A stretch of DNA of 64,000 bases, taken from positions 248,001-312,000 of the forward strand of contig OY969779.1 of the NCBI GenBank assembly GCA_963703015.1, read 5' to 3'. A model generated the notes under the pieces. The model saw nothing but the letters and a program-made list of their open reading frames with translations. It ran no database searches and was not told the DNA's origin. The translations under genes and the position numbers were made by a program. Of the stretch, positions 44,601 to 54,300 are shown one piece after another. Within the stretch, counting starts at the first letter, position 1. Each line of letters opens with the position of its first letter. The stretch is from Methanobacterium_B sp963703015 (GTDB lineage Archaea; Methanobacteriota; Methanobacteria; Methanobacteriales; Methanobacteriaceae).

Positions 44601-45067
44601 GACCAGATGATACAACAAATGTCTTCGTCACTGATATATTACCTAAAGGACTGAAATTCATCTCAACAGACGGAAACTACAACCCACAAACAAGTATATG
44701 GATCATAGGAAACCTAGAAAACGGACAAACAGCAATACTAAACATCATAGCACAAATAACCCAAACAAACACCAACATAACAAACACAGCAACAGTAAAC
44801 CAAACCAACTACAACCCAAACCCACAAAACCAAGCAAACAACACCATAACCGTGCAAACTCATAACGCATCGTCTCATGATCTGCCTTACAATAATCAGA
44901 CATCAAATAACAGCTCATCAAATAACAGTTCGCATCATGGTCATAGCAGTAATGGAAATACTAGTAATGGGAATACAATTCCTATGCAACATACCGGTGT
45001 ACCTTTTGTGGGATTGATACTGGCAATATTATCTGTGATTGGTGGTTTCATGTTACCAAGGAAATGA
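41615..45067 (+). CDS. Giant adhesin: NosD-like beta-helix plus three DUF11 repeats
   Basis: 1150 residues. A signal peptide (1-27, ending VSA) is followed by a very long Asn/Ser/Thr-rich right-handed beta-helix with about 23-residue NosD/CASH-type coils (about 60-610). Next come a linker domain (about 615-725), three almost identical DUF11 domains of 117 residues each (about 735-1085), an Asn/Ser/His-rich spacer and a C-terminal hydrophobic anchor ending LPRK, preceded by TGVPFVG. ATG 41615 follows GGAGGTGA. It is an anchored surface filament or adhesin. DNA repeats inside the gene (138-bp and 351-bp units) make it prone to length change. Confidence 0.9.
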   Translation: MENKKYIITLLMGLICFFMCLNSVSAADISIDNTTWTTADINNYFSGISVKGLTISDGDNIIFQAGNYLNLALNVKNTVNIIANNTVSLIGKGESIGIYVSNANWVNITGFSVTNYTYGIYAAKSNNTNIINNTAYSNTKNGITLDGSSNTNISNNSVYSNTNRGIYLSSAINSYVANNVISNSLGNGGIISATSINSYIVNNTVTRNVDGIYVYTNSVNTTIINNNVNNNVNNGIVVGSTSTSSSNSTIINNTANNNGYDGVRLINTFNSTLTNNTAANNKNNGILMLNAENSSLTNNSLSTNSQNGISITGTGTTTLNNNTATNNKGSGISVSNSGKTTLNNNTASNNTQNGISVTGTGTTTLNNNAATNNKGSGISVSSSGTSIINGSTVSDNSQNGIIIGKGSSTLTDNTVFNNVLSGIRLENSGNSVSDNNLFNNGVGVSVYAINNAIFDNTINNNGVGIVIGYNNTNIVLGQNTVSNNQYGLAINGNKDVLSNVVVSNNTNGIIVNGINNVLNNVNIINNLSMGLIFNSTSSGNLFTNGSIINNGNGILLNGNNNSVLSSSILKNTEYGFIVNGTGNVLNYNRIYHNNLGLNNNGSNTDANLNWWGVNNATAQVNDSGTNLIMKYWYVLQLSANNFNTTVNATKTVTPGDSVTLGYSLETNIPVINNKWLLPYFEVNVTKPDGSIVTGDIRNTTVSYNIIAKNGIVYTIKSLADDENVKISINTPTSYLIINKTVSNSKPRLNDKVTYTITVTNNGPDDTTNVFVTDILPKGLKFISTDGNYNPQTGIWTIGNLENGQTAILNIIAQITQTNTNITNTATLNQTNYNPNPQNQANNTITVDKESELTIKKTVNNTNPKLNDKITYTITVTNNGPDDTTNVFVTDILPKGLKFISTDGNYNPQTSIWTIGNLENGQTAILNIIAQITQTNTNITNTATLNQTNYNPNPQNQANNTITVDKASELIIKIAVNNSKPKLKDKITYTITVTNNGPDDTTNVFVTDILPKGLKFISTDGNYNPQTSIWIIGNLENGQTAILNIIAQITQTNTNITNTATVNQTNYNPNPQNQANNTITVQTHNASSHDLPYNNQTSNNSSSNNSSHHGHSSNGNTSNGNTIPMQHTGVPFVGLILAILSVIGGFMLPRK
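42533..42760 (+). repeat. 138-bp repeat inside the beta-helix
   Basis: The segment from 42533 recurs almost base for base from 42671. The 46 encoded residues are two helix coils. The stretch uses A/C-ending codons, unlike the T-ending codons around it. Confidence 0.75.
43870..44862 (+). repeat. Three tandem 351-bp DUF11 repeats
   Basis: Units starting near 43870, 44221 and 44572 are spaced exactly 351 bp and nearly identical (for example ACCTACACCATAACTGTAAC at each start). Each encodes one DUF11 domain with ITVTNNGPDDTTNVFVTDIL. Only short linkers between units diverge. Confidence 0.9.
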
Positions 45068-45521
45068 ATAATTAATTACTCCTTTTTTTCTTTTTTTTGC
45101 AAGGATTTTGTTCTATTGTTTAATAATGGTTATTATTAATTAAAAATCCAATATTGTGTACAATCACTTAATCTCGATTAAAATACAACGCATTATGTGA
45201 ATCCTATAAAAATGATGTGCCAAAATATGTCCGTAAGAAAAAAAATGGATGTGTTTAGTGGTTACTAGGTCGTGTTACTTTGAAGAAAAATACTCTATTA
45301 CGAGTAGTTACAAGTTTTTAACTAATTTAAAAGATTTTCTTAATTCGGAATTGAGTCCAATAAATAAAACGTTAAAAATAAAATCTACTCAATAAAATTC
45401 ATCCATTAAAGATTTTTAGAAAATTTGTATAAAGAAATGTAATATTAATAAACAGTTTCTATTTTACTTTTAATAGTTAGTATTAAACTACAATTTAACT
45501 GATAATTAATGGGGGATACTG
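45068..45521. other. Intergenic region
   Basis: It starts with a T-rich terminator (45083-45098); the rest is AT-rich with no supported gene. Confidence 0.4.
45083..45098 (+). terminator. Oligo-T terminator after the giant adhesin
   Basis: T7-C-T8 begins 16 bp after the stop codon, the strongest U tract in the window. Confidence 0.5.
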
Positions 45522-45923
45522 ATGTCATTATTAAAGTCATGGAAGAATCAAAATGTAAAGAAAACTACAAAACAGTGCCCAACTGTTAATTATGTTTGGT
45601 CTTCACGATTATTGTGTCATCGTATTCCTGAAAGAACATTTAATTTCCGAGGACATTACTTTCCAGTATGTTCAAGGTGCACAGGTTTTTATTTAGCTGG
45701 TTTTTCATATTTTATCCTCGTATATTTTGTTTACGTTCAATATACTATTACGCTTTTTATTATTGCTATCTCAATGCTAATTCCAACATTTTTAGATGGT
45801 TACACTCAATTATTAGGAACACGAAAAAGTAATAATATTCTACGATTATGTACTGGTTTAATGGGGGGTGTTGGACTAGCTATTATATTTAAAACAATTA
45901 AATGGATGATTTTGATTGGTTAA
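45522..45923 (+). CDS. DUF2085 membrane protein
   Basis: A 133-residue protein. The diagnostic DUF2085 motif is CHRIPERTF...GHYFPVCSRCTGFYLAG (about 32-62), with cysteines and a histidine that could bind metal at the membrane surface, followed by three hydrophobic segments. ATG follows GGGGGAT. It is the first of three consecutive plus-strand genes (with 45956 and 46650) that share Cys-rich heads and membrane segments, probably one operon with the next gene, 32 bp away. The function of the family is unknown. Confidence 0.87.
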   Translation: MSLLKSWKNQNVKKTTKQCPTVNYVWSSRLLCHRIPERTFNFRGHYFPVCSRCTGFYLAGFSYFILVYFVYVQYTITLFIIAISMLIPTFLDGYTQLLGTRKSNNILRLCTGLMGGVGLAIIFKTIKWMILIG

Positions 45924-45955
45924 TACTTAAAATAAATCAATTGGGGGATTGAAAA

Positions 45956-46558
45956 TTGACAAAAATTTGTTCAAATTGTAAAACTTCAAATCCTGATAAT
46001 GCAGGGTTTTGCTTGAATTGTGGTGCTGAATTGAATGGTAAAAATTCAGTATCGCCTAATGATAAATCGAAAGGTAATTTAACTGATTTTTGGAAAAATC
46101 AAGGAAATGGAGGTAAAATAGCGGTAATAGTTAGTGTTTGTTGTGTTGGCATTATAATACTTTTTGCAATCGGTTCAATGGTTAGTCCTGATAAGAATAC
46201 TTCAACTACCCCTACTAATACTACAACAACTCCTGTAACTACTACTACAGCTCCCTCTACAAATTCAGGTAGTTCAAGTACCACTACCAGTGGATCTGGT
46301 ACACAAGTACAAGTAATATATTCAGGATCTTGGACAGGTAATTATGGTGATTCATCTGGAGGTCAATCCGTTGATGGAACAGGTAGTAAAACATTTACCA
46401 TGTCAGGTAACCCTGATGTTGTATCTGCTGTATTCCAAAAGAGTGGTGATAATAGTGGTACTCTAACTGTAAACATACTTCAAAATGGCCAAATTGTAGA
46501 AACAAAAAGTACTTCAGCAGCCTATGGAGTTGTTTCGGTTGGTCACTCCTTCATGTAA
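45956..46558 (+). CDS. Zinc-ribbon membrane protein with Thr-rich stalk
   Basis: A 200-residue protein. Residues 5-23 form a zinc ribbon (CSNCKTSNPDNAGFCLNCG) in the cytoplasm, followed by a membrane segment (about 52-73), a Thr/Ser-rich stalk (about 80-115) and an extracellular beta-rich domain (about 118-200, SGSWTGNYGDSSGGQS...). The TTG start lies behind GGGGGATTGA. The layout suggests a membrane sensor or assembly factor linking an internal zinc module to an external domain. The family has no known function to my knowledge. Confidence 0.82.
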   Translation: MTKICSNCKTSNPDNAGFCLNCGAELNGKNSVSPNDKSKGNLTDFWKNQGNGGKIAVIVSVCCVGIIILFAIGSMVSPDKNTSTTPTNTTTTPVTTTTAPSTNSGSSSTTTSGSGTQVQVIYSGSWTGNYGDSSGGQSVDGTGSKTFTMSGNPDVVSAVFQKSGDNSGTLTVNILQNGQIVETKSTSAAYGVVSVGHSFM

Positions 46559-46565
46559 CCCTTTC

Positions 46566-46574
46566 CTTTTTTTT
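46566..46574 (+). terminator. Oligo-T run after the zinc-ribbon gene
   Basis: TTTTTTTT follows the stop codon by about 8 bp and may end or attenuate transcription before the next gene. Confidence 0.35.
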
Positions 46575-46649
46575 AATATAATCATTGGATTTTATTAAAA
46601 AAAATAGAGTTAAAATTATGGATGAATTAAATAAATAAATGTGACTAAA

Positions 46650-47003
46650 ATGTTAAACAAAAACAGTATATTAAAAGATGAAATGGGAGGCTTCTTTGTA
46701 TTTGGTCCCTGGTGGTTTGTCATAATAATAATGATTATTGCATTTATTGCTTCTGCTATGAAAAATAATAATGTAAAAAATAGAAAAAATGGATCTTATG
46801 ATTACAATCCAAATAATGTAATTAATCCATTACAATCAAGTAATATCTGCGGAAAATGTGGCAAAAATAATAGTTATAATGCTAAATTTTGTAGTAAATG
46901 TGGAAACAATTTATCAACTGAAATATCATGCCCGGAATGTGGCAGTATAAACACATCAGATTCTAATTTTTGTTTAGAATGTGGAACAAAACTGAATGTG
47001 TAA
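46650..47003 (+). CDS. Membrane protein with double zinc ribbon
   Basis: About 117 residues: one N-terminal membrane segment (about 15-37), a basic Asn/Lys-rich linker and two C-terminal zinc-ribbon halves, CGKCGKNNSYNAKFCSKCG and CPECGSINTSDSNFCLECG. The ATG at 46650 stands five bases after TGTGA; the GTG at 46641 is less likely. It mirrors its neighbour at 45956, with ribbons at the opposite end. Double ribbons usually bind protein or nucleic acid. The role here is unknown. Confidence 0.82.
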   Translation: MLNKNSILKDEMGGFFVFGPWWFVIIIMIIAFIASAMKNNNVKNRKNGSYDYNPNNVINPLQSSNICGKCGKNNSYNAKFCSKCGNNLSTEISCPECGSINTSDSNFCLECGTKLNV

Positions 47004-47126
47004 CTAAAATGTTTAAAACGAATAAGCAAACCAACTGAAATTAAATTATTTGGTACAGATAAGCATAATATCCCGTTACTTAATCTGCTTGTTGTTGAGT
47101 AAAAAAAAATAATAATTAGTTGTTAC

Positions 47127-47348
47127 TTAAGTTGCACTAGCTGTGGTGTACGCGTCGTACATACCGTAAAGCCATACAATGACGTACAGTATCCATGCTA
47201 TTATTCCGAGTAAGAAAACTGTTGCTAGAGCGCCTAAGATCAGTGCTACGATGAAAATTATTATTCCTTTCATTACATTTCCAGCATAGACTGTACCAAT
47301 TCCAGGTAAGAATAGAGAAATAATCAATGCTAATATTGGATTTGCCAA
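47127..47348 (-). CDS. Small TM2-like membrane protein
   Basis: A 73-residue protein with two or three hydrophobic segments: ALIISLFLPGIGTVYAGN, GIIIFIVALILGALATVFLLG and IIAWILYVIVWLYGMYDAY. The pattern LPGIGTVYAG...WLYGMYDAY fits TM2/DUF5683-type small membrane proteins that often accompany zinc-ribbon proteins. The TTG start is four bases after GGAGGTGA, an ideal site. It faces the zinc-ribbon genes tail to tail. The function is unknown. Confidence 0.82.
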   Translation of the reverse strand: MANPILALIISLFLPGIGTVYAGNVMKGIIIFIVALILGALATVFLLGIIAWILYVIVWLYGMYDAYTTASAT

Positions 47349-47747
47349 ATTATCACCTCCATTTTATATTATGTTATTATTATGGTTTCATACTAATTAT
47401 TTCTTTTTATTACAGCCTCAACCCATAGGTTCATAAACTGCTTTAATGTTAGTAAATACTTTTATGAGTCTTTTATTATTAACCTTATAAATTCTTAAAG
47501 AGTTAATACTAGTATATCACGTTATTAAATGATATTTTTCATTGATAAGCCCATTAGTTTAAATAGAACTTTTTTTAAAATAAAAAAGAAATACATGTTA
47601 AATTCCACTTGAAAGTAGAAGACAATTAAATTGAATTATTTTGAATTTGTAGTTGTGGAACATCATTTGAAACATCAAAAAATCCTTATTTTTTAATGTG
47701 AGTTAAAAAAAATTTTCCTAAAGACAGATTATTAACCGGTTGTTATC
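47349..47747. other. Divergent AT-rich region
   Basis: It carries the promoters of the TM2-like gene (minus) and the small anchored protein (plus). No gene, RNA or clear operator was seen. Confidence 0.35.
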
Positions 47748-48131
47748 ATGAAAAAATTTAGATTAGAGATTATAATAGTTATTTTGAGCATAATTATTTT
47801 TATTTCCATATTTGAAGAAGTTAATCCCCTAATTAAACAAGATCTTGATGATAAAATAGTTGAATACAATACACCTCTTGTTGAGCAAGCAATTAATGGT
47901 TCTGCTGTTTATGTAACTGGTATTATGATGGATGATTCAATGGAAAATTTTGATGATGTGATTCTAAATGTTTATGGCATTGATTCAAATGGCCAAACAA
48001 TTGATTCAAAAATGGTTAAAATCAATCGTATTGACAGTGATTCAAATGCTAATTATAACGTTACTCTGGAAAATAACACAGCAGTAGTTGCAGGAGATGT
48101 TAAGGTTTTAAACGCAACTAAAATCAGTTGA
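47748..48131 (+). CDS. Small membrane-anchored extracellular protein
   Basis: A 127-residue protein with an uncleaved-looking N-terminal membrane anchor (about 6-24, LEIIIVILSIIIFISIF) and a beta-rich external domain (about 45-127, SAVYVTGIMMDDSMENFDDVILNVYGIDSNGQ) that looks like a single FxLYD- or Ig-like fold. ATG stands five bases after GGTTG. It is single. The function is unknown. Confidence 0.7.
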   Translation: MKKFRLEIIIVILSIIIFISIFEEVNPLIKQDLDDKIVEYNTPLVEQAINGSAVYVTGIMMDDSMENFDDVILNVYGIDSNGQTIDSKMVKINRIDSDSNANYNVTLENNTAVVAGDVKVLNATKIS

Positions 48132-48402
48132 GATTATTGTTGTAATTTAAATTCAAATCCCGAATTAGTAATATTTCATTAATGCCACCTTTAAATCCAA
48201 TTATTTTAGTTTTTCAAGTATTATTATAATGTGTAACGATTAGTTATTACTTAAAATATGGTTGAAATGGGTTTTGTGCCTATTAAAAGATGGTGAACCC
48301 AATGTTATATTAAGTTTTATTATCATAATAATAGTTAGGATACGAAGTTATGGGTGTTGTCTAAAAAAAATTGTTTAAGAAACAAATGGGGGATGATTTA
48401 AT

Positions 48403-48627
48403 ATGCCAGATCTGGGACCTATGGGACGTGGTGGAGCAAGAAGAAGAACTAGAAGAAGGATGACAGCTTTCAATTCGATGCAAGATAATGATCAGGAAAC
48501 TGAAACATCTCCACAATCTGAACCAATTTCAAGTCAGGATAGTTCTGATAAACTGGTAAAATTAGCCAAACTCCTGAAGGATAAAGGAGTAATATCTGAC
48601 AGTGAATACAACCTGATATTTGACTAA
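48403..48627 (+). CDS. Small SHOCT-domain protein
   Basis: A 74-residue protein. An Arg/Gly-rich N terminus (PMGRGGARRRTRRRM) leads through an acidic Ser/Gln linker to a C-terminal SHOCT domain (about 46-74: SSDKLVKLAKLLKDKGVISDSEYNLIF). SHOCT is a short helical oligomerisation or membrane-association module. The basic head could bind nucleic acid or lipid head groups, which is a guess. ATG lies behind GGGGGATGA. Confidence 0.82.
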   Translation: MPDLGPMGRGGARRRTRRRMTAFNSMQDNDQETETSPQSEPISSQDSSDKLVKLAKLLKDKGVISDSEYNLIFD

Positions 48628-49079
48628 TAAATCTTTTTTAGTTAAAAATCAAATTCTTTTTATCTATTTTTTTTTAATTAGGAAATTATTGAAATGTTCT
48701 TAGTAACTGTTTAAAATAGAAAATAGTTATAATACGGAAATATTCAGCATATTACACTCCATCTAAAATATTTCGTAAATATTTTTATTTTTCGTAAAGA
48801 ACGTTTATTTGTGCAGTATTGGAAATATCTCCAGTTTGTCCTCTCAAATTGGTTTTTATAATTCCAAAAGCCCTTATTCTTATTTACACCCCATTTTTGA
48901 AGTATGCTAAATCTCAGTAAGAAGATTGTTATTCGTGAACAAAATTTATTAAAAATGAATTAAATAACAAAAAAGCAATAGTATTTAACTTGGGGTTTTA
49001 AAAAATTTATTTAAACTTATCTTACACTCCTCTGTAGTTGTTAGGATTGAAAACAGAGTTAATGGTGATCTAATAAATT
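48628..49079. other. Intergenic region
   Basis: AT-rich, with T runs just after the SHOCT gene (48666-48675) that may terminate it. No gene was found. Confidence 0.35.
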
Positions 49080-49952
49080 TTGAAGGTGGACAAGTTCATG
49101 GTTGTTTCTAAAATGAAGTACATAAGGGAAAAACGTTGGGGATACATTGCTGTAATTTCAGGATTTTTGGCAGGATTTGTTTCAGCATACTTCTGTATTC
49201 TTTGGCATCTGGTGATCTTTGGATTTAACATAATGTACATTATAAGTCCACTCATAGCTGGTGTTGTTGAGACACTCATTGCTCGTCAGAAGTATGGCAA
49301 AAGTACCGGGGCAATAAGTGCCCTTTTAACATTCATAATGATCAACATCTACGGCTGGTTTTTACCTGCCTCAGTCATTGACCCTACCAAAGAACCTGCA
49401 ACTCTCAGCCTCATAACCATAATAGCCATTGTACTCACACTTCAAGCAGCATTTCCAACCCTTATAAATTACATTCTCATGGTTACCATGGTTGGGTTTA
49501 TCAAAAAAATTGTGGAAATTTTACTCTACATTCCAAGAAAGCTCATGGGAAAGAATGTTAAACCTGAAGAGTCGATGGAACTTGAAACCACAACACCCGG
49601 AGTTGATGAAGAATTTCTTGATGAACTTCCAATACCTCTTCTGTCAATTCCACCGGCAGATACTGGTGAGATAGAAAATTACATTGGAATGGTTAGTGGT
49701 GAAGCCGTGGCAACAGAGAGGGAATCTGAAGGAATTATAGAAAAGCTTACAAGCCTTATTGAACCCGTTGAACTGGGGGATTACGACATGGCCAAAGCCC
49801 GTGAAATGGCCATATCCAGAATGTTAGATGAAGCTAAGGAAATGGGAGCAAACAGTGTTATTGAAGTGCTTGTTGAATATGTTTCCATGAGCGGGCTTCA
49901 GGGCAGTTCCCTCATTATAACAGCCACAGGGACAGCTGTGAAGTACAAATAA
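49080..49952 (+). CDS. Membrane protein with C-terminal YbjQ domain
   Basis: Up to 290 residues. The N-terminal half has four hydrophobic segments (about 20-155). A linker (about 165-195) leads to a YbjQ/UPF0145 domain (about 200-290: IENYIGMVSGEAVATE...AKAREMAISRMLDEAKEMGANSVI...SLIITATGTAV). YbjQ proteins are usually free-standing pentameric proteins of about 105 residues, so the membrane fusion is unusual. Start may be TTG 49080 or ATG 49098. A free YbjQ protein is encoded at the right end of the window. The function is unknown; metal binding has been proposed for the family. Confidence 0.85.
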   Translation: MKVDKFMVVSKMKYIREKRWGYIAVISGFLAGFVSAYFCILWHLVIFGFNIMYIISPLIAGVVETLIARQKYGKSTGAISALLTFIMINIYGWFLPASVIDPTKEPATLSLITIIAIVLTLQAAFPTLINYILMVTMVGFIKKIVEILLYIPRKLMGKNVKPEESMELETTTPGVDEEFLDELPIPLLSIPPADTGEIENYIGMVSGEAVATERESEGIIEKLTSLIEPVELGDYDMAKAREMAISRMLDEAKEMGANSVIEVLVEYVSMSGLQGSSLIITATGTAVKYK

Positions 49953-50221
49953 ATAACAGTTTTACCATCAAATTATTTATTATTTTATTTTTTTTGATTC
50001 ATTCCTGCAACACGTACTAGAATTTTTTTTAAATTAAAATTTGGAATATTGGTGACTTGAGTTTTTTTAATTTCATTTTACACCCAAAAAATAATTTTAT
50101 TGTGGTTGAATTTAGATGTTATAAGCAGATATAGGCCGAAATTATTATAGGATTTGGGGGCCATAATACAGTAGTGTTGAGAGTTGTGGATTAAAAAAAA
50201 ATGTATGGGGGAATTTAATTA

Positions 50222-51052
50222 ATGCAGTACATCGATGTTGGTAAGGAAAATTCAAAAACCATCAAACTTCACTACGAGGATCATGGATCAGGAGATCCTG
50301 TGGTTTTAATACATGGATGGCCATTAAATGGAGCATCATGGGAAAAACAGGAGTTAGCTTTGTTAAATTCAGGATATAGAGTAATTACTTATGACAGAAG
50401 AGGTTTTGGAGATTCAAGTCAACCTGTAACTGGTTATGATTATGATACATTTGCAGCAGATCTTGATAAGCTCATAAAAACCTTGGAACTGGATGATGTG
50501 ACACTTGCAGGATTTTCAATGGGCACAGGTGAAGTAACTAGGTACATTGGAAAGTACGGAACAGATAACATTAAAAAAGCATGTCTTTTGAGTTCCATTC
50601 CACCATATCTTCTTAAAACTTCGGACAATCCTGATGGAGTTGATGAAGAAGGATTTAATCAGATTAAAGCTGCTATTAAAGGGGATAGGCTTGCATTTTT
50701 AACCCAGTTTTTAAATGATTTTTACAACATGGATCTACTCGAAGGCAAGCTCATAAGTAAAGAAGTCTTTCAAAACAGTTGGAATGTTGCGTCTAGGGCA
50801 TCAGCTACAGGTACATATGAATGTGTTAATGCTTGGCTAACAGACTTTAGAAAGGATGTTGAAGCCATAGACATTCCCACATTAATCCTTCATGGTGATG
50901 CAGACAGGATATTACCAATAGACACAACAGCTAGAAGACTTAAAAATTTAGTAAAAGACAAAAAATACGTTGAAATAGAAAATGGACCACACGGTCTCAT
51001 ATGGACCCATGCAGAACAAGTAAATCAAGCCATATTAGACTTTTTAGGTTGA
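50222..51052 (+). CDS. Alpha/beta hydrolase, non-haem chloroperoxidase/esterase type
   Basis: A 276-residue cytoplasmic hydrolase. The oxyanion segment HGWPLNGASW, the nucleophile elbow GFSMGTGE (S99), the acid D in LILHGDADRILP and the His in NGPHGLIWTH form the classical triad. YDRRGFGDSSQP is typical of the bacterial chloroperoxidase/arylesterase subgroup. Such enzymes hydrolyse esters and can catalyse cofactor-free perhydrolysis. The ATG at 50222 has a GGGGG site 10 bases upstream. It is a single gene and the natural substrate is unknown. Confidence 0.9.
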   Translation: MQYIDVGKENSKTIKLHYEDHGSGDPVVLIHGWPLNGASWEKQELALLNSGYRVITYDRRGFGDSSQPVTGYDYDTFAADLDKLIKTLELDDVTLAGFSMGTGEVTRYIGKYGTDNIKKACLLSSIPPYLLKTSDNPDGVDEEGFNQIKAAIKGDRLAFLTQFLNDFYNMDLLEGKLISKEVFQNSWNVASRASATGTYECVNAWLTDFRKDVEAIDIPTLILHGDADRILPIDTTARRLKNLVKDKKYVEIENGPHGLIWTHAEQVNQAILDFLG

Positions 51053-51317
51053 AATCAGTGAAAAGAGTTGCAAATATAGCAAGCTAAAAAAATATGGAAT
51101 AATTTTTTAAAGCTTGCTTCAAACTATATTTTTTTTATAAGTTCATCATGAATTACTCACTGTAAATTGAATAACATTATAAATTGGTCAAAAAATGGTT
51201 CATTGGATTTGAAGTGATTGATAAGCTCCTTATCTTCTAAAATCTGTCCATTATATTTTCAGAAAAGTTTATTATCGAATTTGTACAAATAATAATCATA
51301 GAGATGGGTGATTTGAT

Positions 51318-54300
51318 TTGGCTGTTAAAACTGAAGAAGATTTAAACCTTGAACTTTGCAAGACTCTTTTTAAAAATAGTTTAGATTCAATATTATTAAC
51401 TAAAATTGACGGTACCATATTCTATGCAAATCCTGCAGCAGAGGCTTTATTTGGATACAAACAGGATGAAATATGTGAACTTGGAAGGGTAGGCATAGTG
51501 GATTCACACGATGAAAATCTCTCACTACTTTTAAGGCAAAGACTAGATTATGGCCAAGCCAAGGGCGATATGACACTCATAAAAAAGGATGGTACCAAAT
51601 TTCCAGCTGAAATTTCCACAAGCATATTTAGTTACGGTGAAAACAATGACTGCACATTCATGATCATAAGGGATATTTCAAAACGCAAACTAAGAGAAAA
51701 ACAGATTGAGTACCATTCCATGCTACTTAGCAGTGTAAACTACGCAGTTGTTGGGGTGGATGAGAACTTCAAGATAAATTACTGGAATAAAGGTGCTGAA
51801 GATACTTATGGTTACACAGAATCCGAAGCAACTGGCAAAAAACCCCACCATCTGTTACATCATGAAAATTTTCTCAACAAAGATATGGGATCAAACCCTA
51901 AAACCAATTTCACAATGGACACCTTCAGTAAAAAGATGGAAAAAATTGTTGCAGAAGTAAATTCAACCAAGATAAACGATAAATCGAGTAATAAAGGTTA
52001 TCTTATTGTTTATCATGATATAACAGCCAAAAAGAAGGAAGAAGAGATCAAAAAGAAGTTAAGAGAACATGAACACCTCCTCACAGACCAGCTTCAAACA
52101 ACCAACACCGACCTTAAAATCACAACTGAAAAACTCAAGACAACCAACAAGGAACTGATGTTACAGCAGGATTATCTTTTAAACCTGAATCAAGAATTGG
52201 AAGAAAGGGAAAATTTAAGCCAGGCATTGAATCGTGTGAATGCCCATATTAATTCAAAGTACAGTTACGATGAGATAATGGAATTCATACTTGAAGAGGG
52301 AGTTAAATCCCTAGGTGTTGAGTCTTCAATCATAAATTTACTTGAAAATGATAAATGGGTTGTTAAGTACAGTTACAACTTTCCAGACAACATAAAAGGA
52401 CAGGTAAAAACCCATGAAGAATCACCAACATCAGTGTATGTTGTTAATGAAAAGAAAGCTATTGCATTTAACGATGCTGTTTCCGATCCTCGTGTGAATA
52501 GGAATGGGATGAAAATACATGGTATTGCATCATTACTAGTTGCACCCATACTTTTAAACGACGCTGTTATTGGAGTCATTGCATTTTATCACCATAAAAA
52601 TCAAGTAGTTTTTAGTGAAGCACAAGTAGACTTTGCAGATAAATTAGCATCCTTATTATCCCATGCAATAGAAAACTCCAAACTCTTTGAAACCATTAAA
52701 AAAAGTGAAAAAAAGTATCATTCCCTCTACTCTGGAATGAACGAAGGAGTGGCACTTCACGAAATAATATACAATTCAAAGGGTGAAGCAGTGGATTATG
52801 TTATAACCGATACTAACAACAGTTATAACACCATCTTAGGGCTGAATGACGAGGAAGTAATTGGAAGTAAGGCTTCAGATATATACAATACTGATGAAGC
52901 TCCCTACCTGGACATATATGCAAGGGTAGCTAGTACTGGAATCTCTGAAAAATTCAAAGGTTACTTCGAACCATTAAATAAACACTTCAGCATATCTGTT
53001 GTTTCCCCGGAAAAAAACAAGTTCGCAACAGTGTTTGAAGATATTTCCTCCAGAATAGAATATGAAAGAAAATTGCACAAAAGTGAAGAAAAATATAGGA
53101 GTATTATTAACAAACTCCAAGACGGTTTTATAAGGGCAGATACAGCTGGAAAAATAGTTATGGTAAGCCCATCTTCAGCCCTGATGCATGGATTCAGTTC
53201 TTCAAAAACCATGCAGGGTGTGGAACTTCAATCCCTCTTCTCTGATGTAACACAATTAGATGGATTAAATCAAATTTTAAACAAAAATGGTGAAGTTAAA
53301 AATTTTGAATGTACCCTCCTCAAGTTGGATGGTAGATCATTTTATGCCTCACTGAATTGTCAGTACCACCTTGGTGAAGATGGCCAGAAACAGGGTATAG
53401 ATATTTTTGTAAGGGACATCACCGAACAAAAACAAACTGAGGCAGATCTGGAAAAAAGTAGGAACAATTTATCAGAAGCTCAACGCATTGCACATATTGG
53501 TAGTTGGGAATGGCAGGTTGATACTGATGAGCTCAGCTGGTCAGATGAACTCTACTCCATATTCAACCTTGATAAGAAAAGTTACAAACCAACCATGAGA
53601 TCCTTTTTCAATTATATCCATCCCGATGACATTGAATTTGTAAAAAAACAGATCAATAACATGGGTTTAGGTAATGAAAAGGTTAAATTTGATTTTAAGA
53701 TTGTTCTAAACAATGGTTCAATCCGTATATTAACTGCCCTTGCAGAGGTTACTCATCAGCACAATGATGGTAACACCAAACAGATCATGGGAATTTATCA
53801 GGATGTCACAGAAATTAAATTGGCAGAACAGGAAATTTTAACTGGAAAAAATGTGATTGAAGCCATTAATAATGTTTTTCAAGAATCATTCACTTCCGAG
53901 TCTGAAAATGATGTTGTGATGAAATGTCTTGAAGTGGCCGAAAATTTAACTGGAAGCGAGTTCGGATTTCTAGGGGAGATCAACAAGAAAGGCCGTCTAG
54001 ATGACAGGGCACTGAGTCCTCCAGGATGGGCTAGATGTGAAACAGAAAATGCAATAGAACTATTAAAAGACATGGAAATAGTAAGTTACTGGGGCAGAAC
54101 CATAAAAGAGTCCAAATCCCAATTAGTAAACGATCCAAATTCTGATCCTGATAAAAAGGGATTACCAGACGGACATCCCCCAATAAATAATTTTCTAGGA
54201 GTTCCACTTAAAAAGGGTGCTAAAACAATTGGAATGATAGCATTAGCCAATAAGAAAGGGGGTTACACCAATCAAGATAAAAAGAATGTGGAAACCCTTT

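Noticed and set aside
43870..44862. 351-bp repeats as a mobile element
   Set aside because: Each unit is an in-frame protein domain with no terminal inverted repeats or target duplication.
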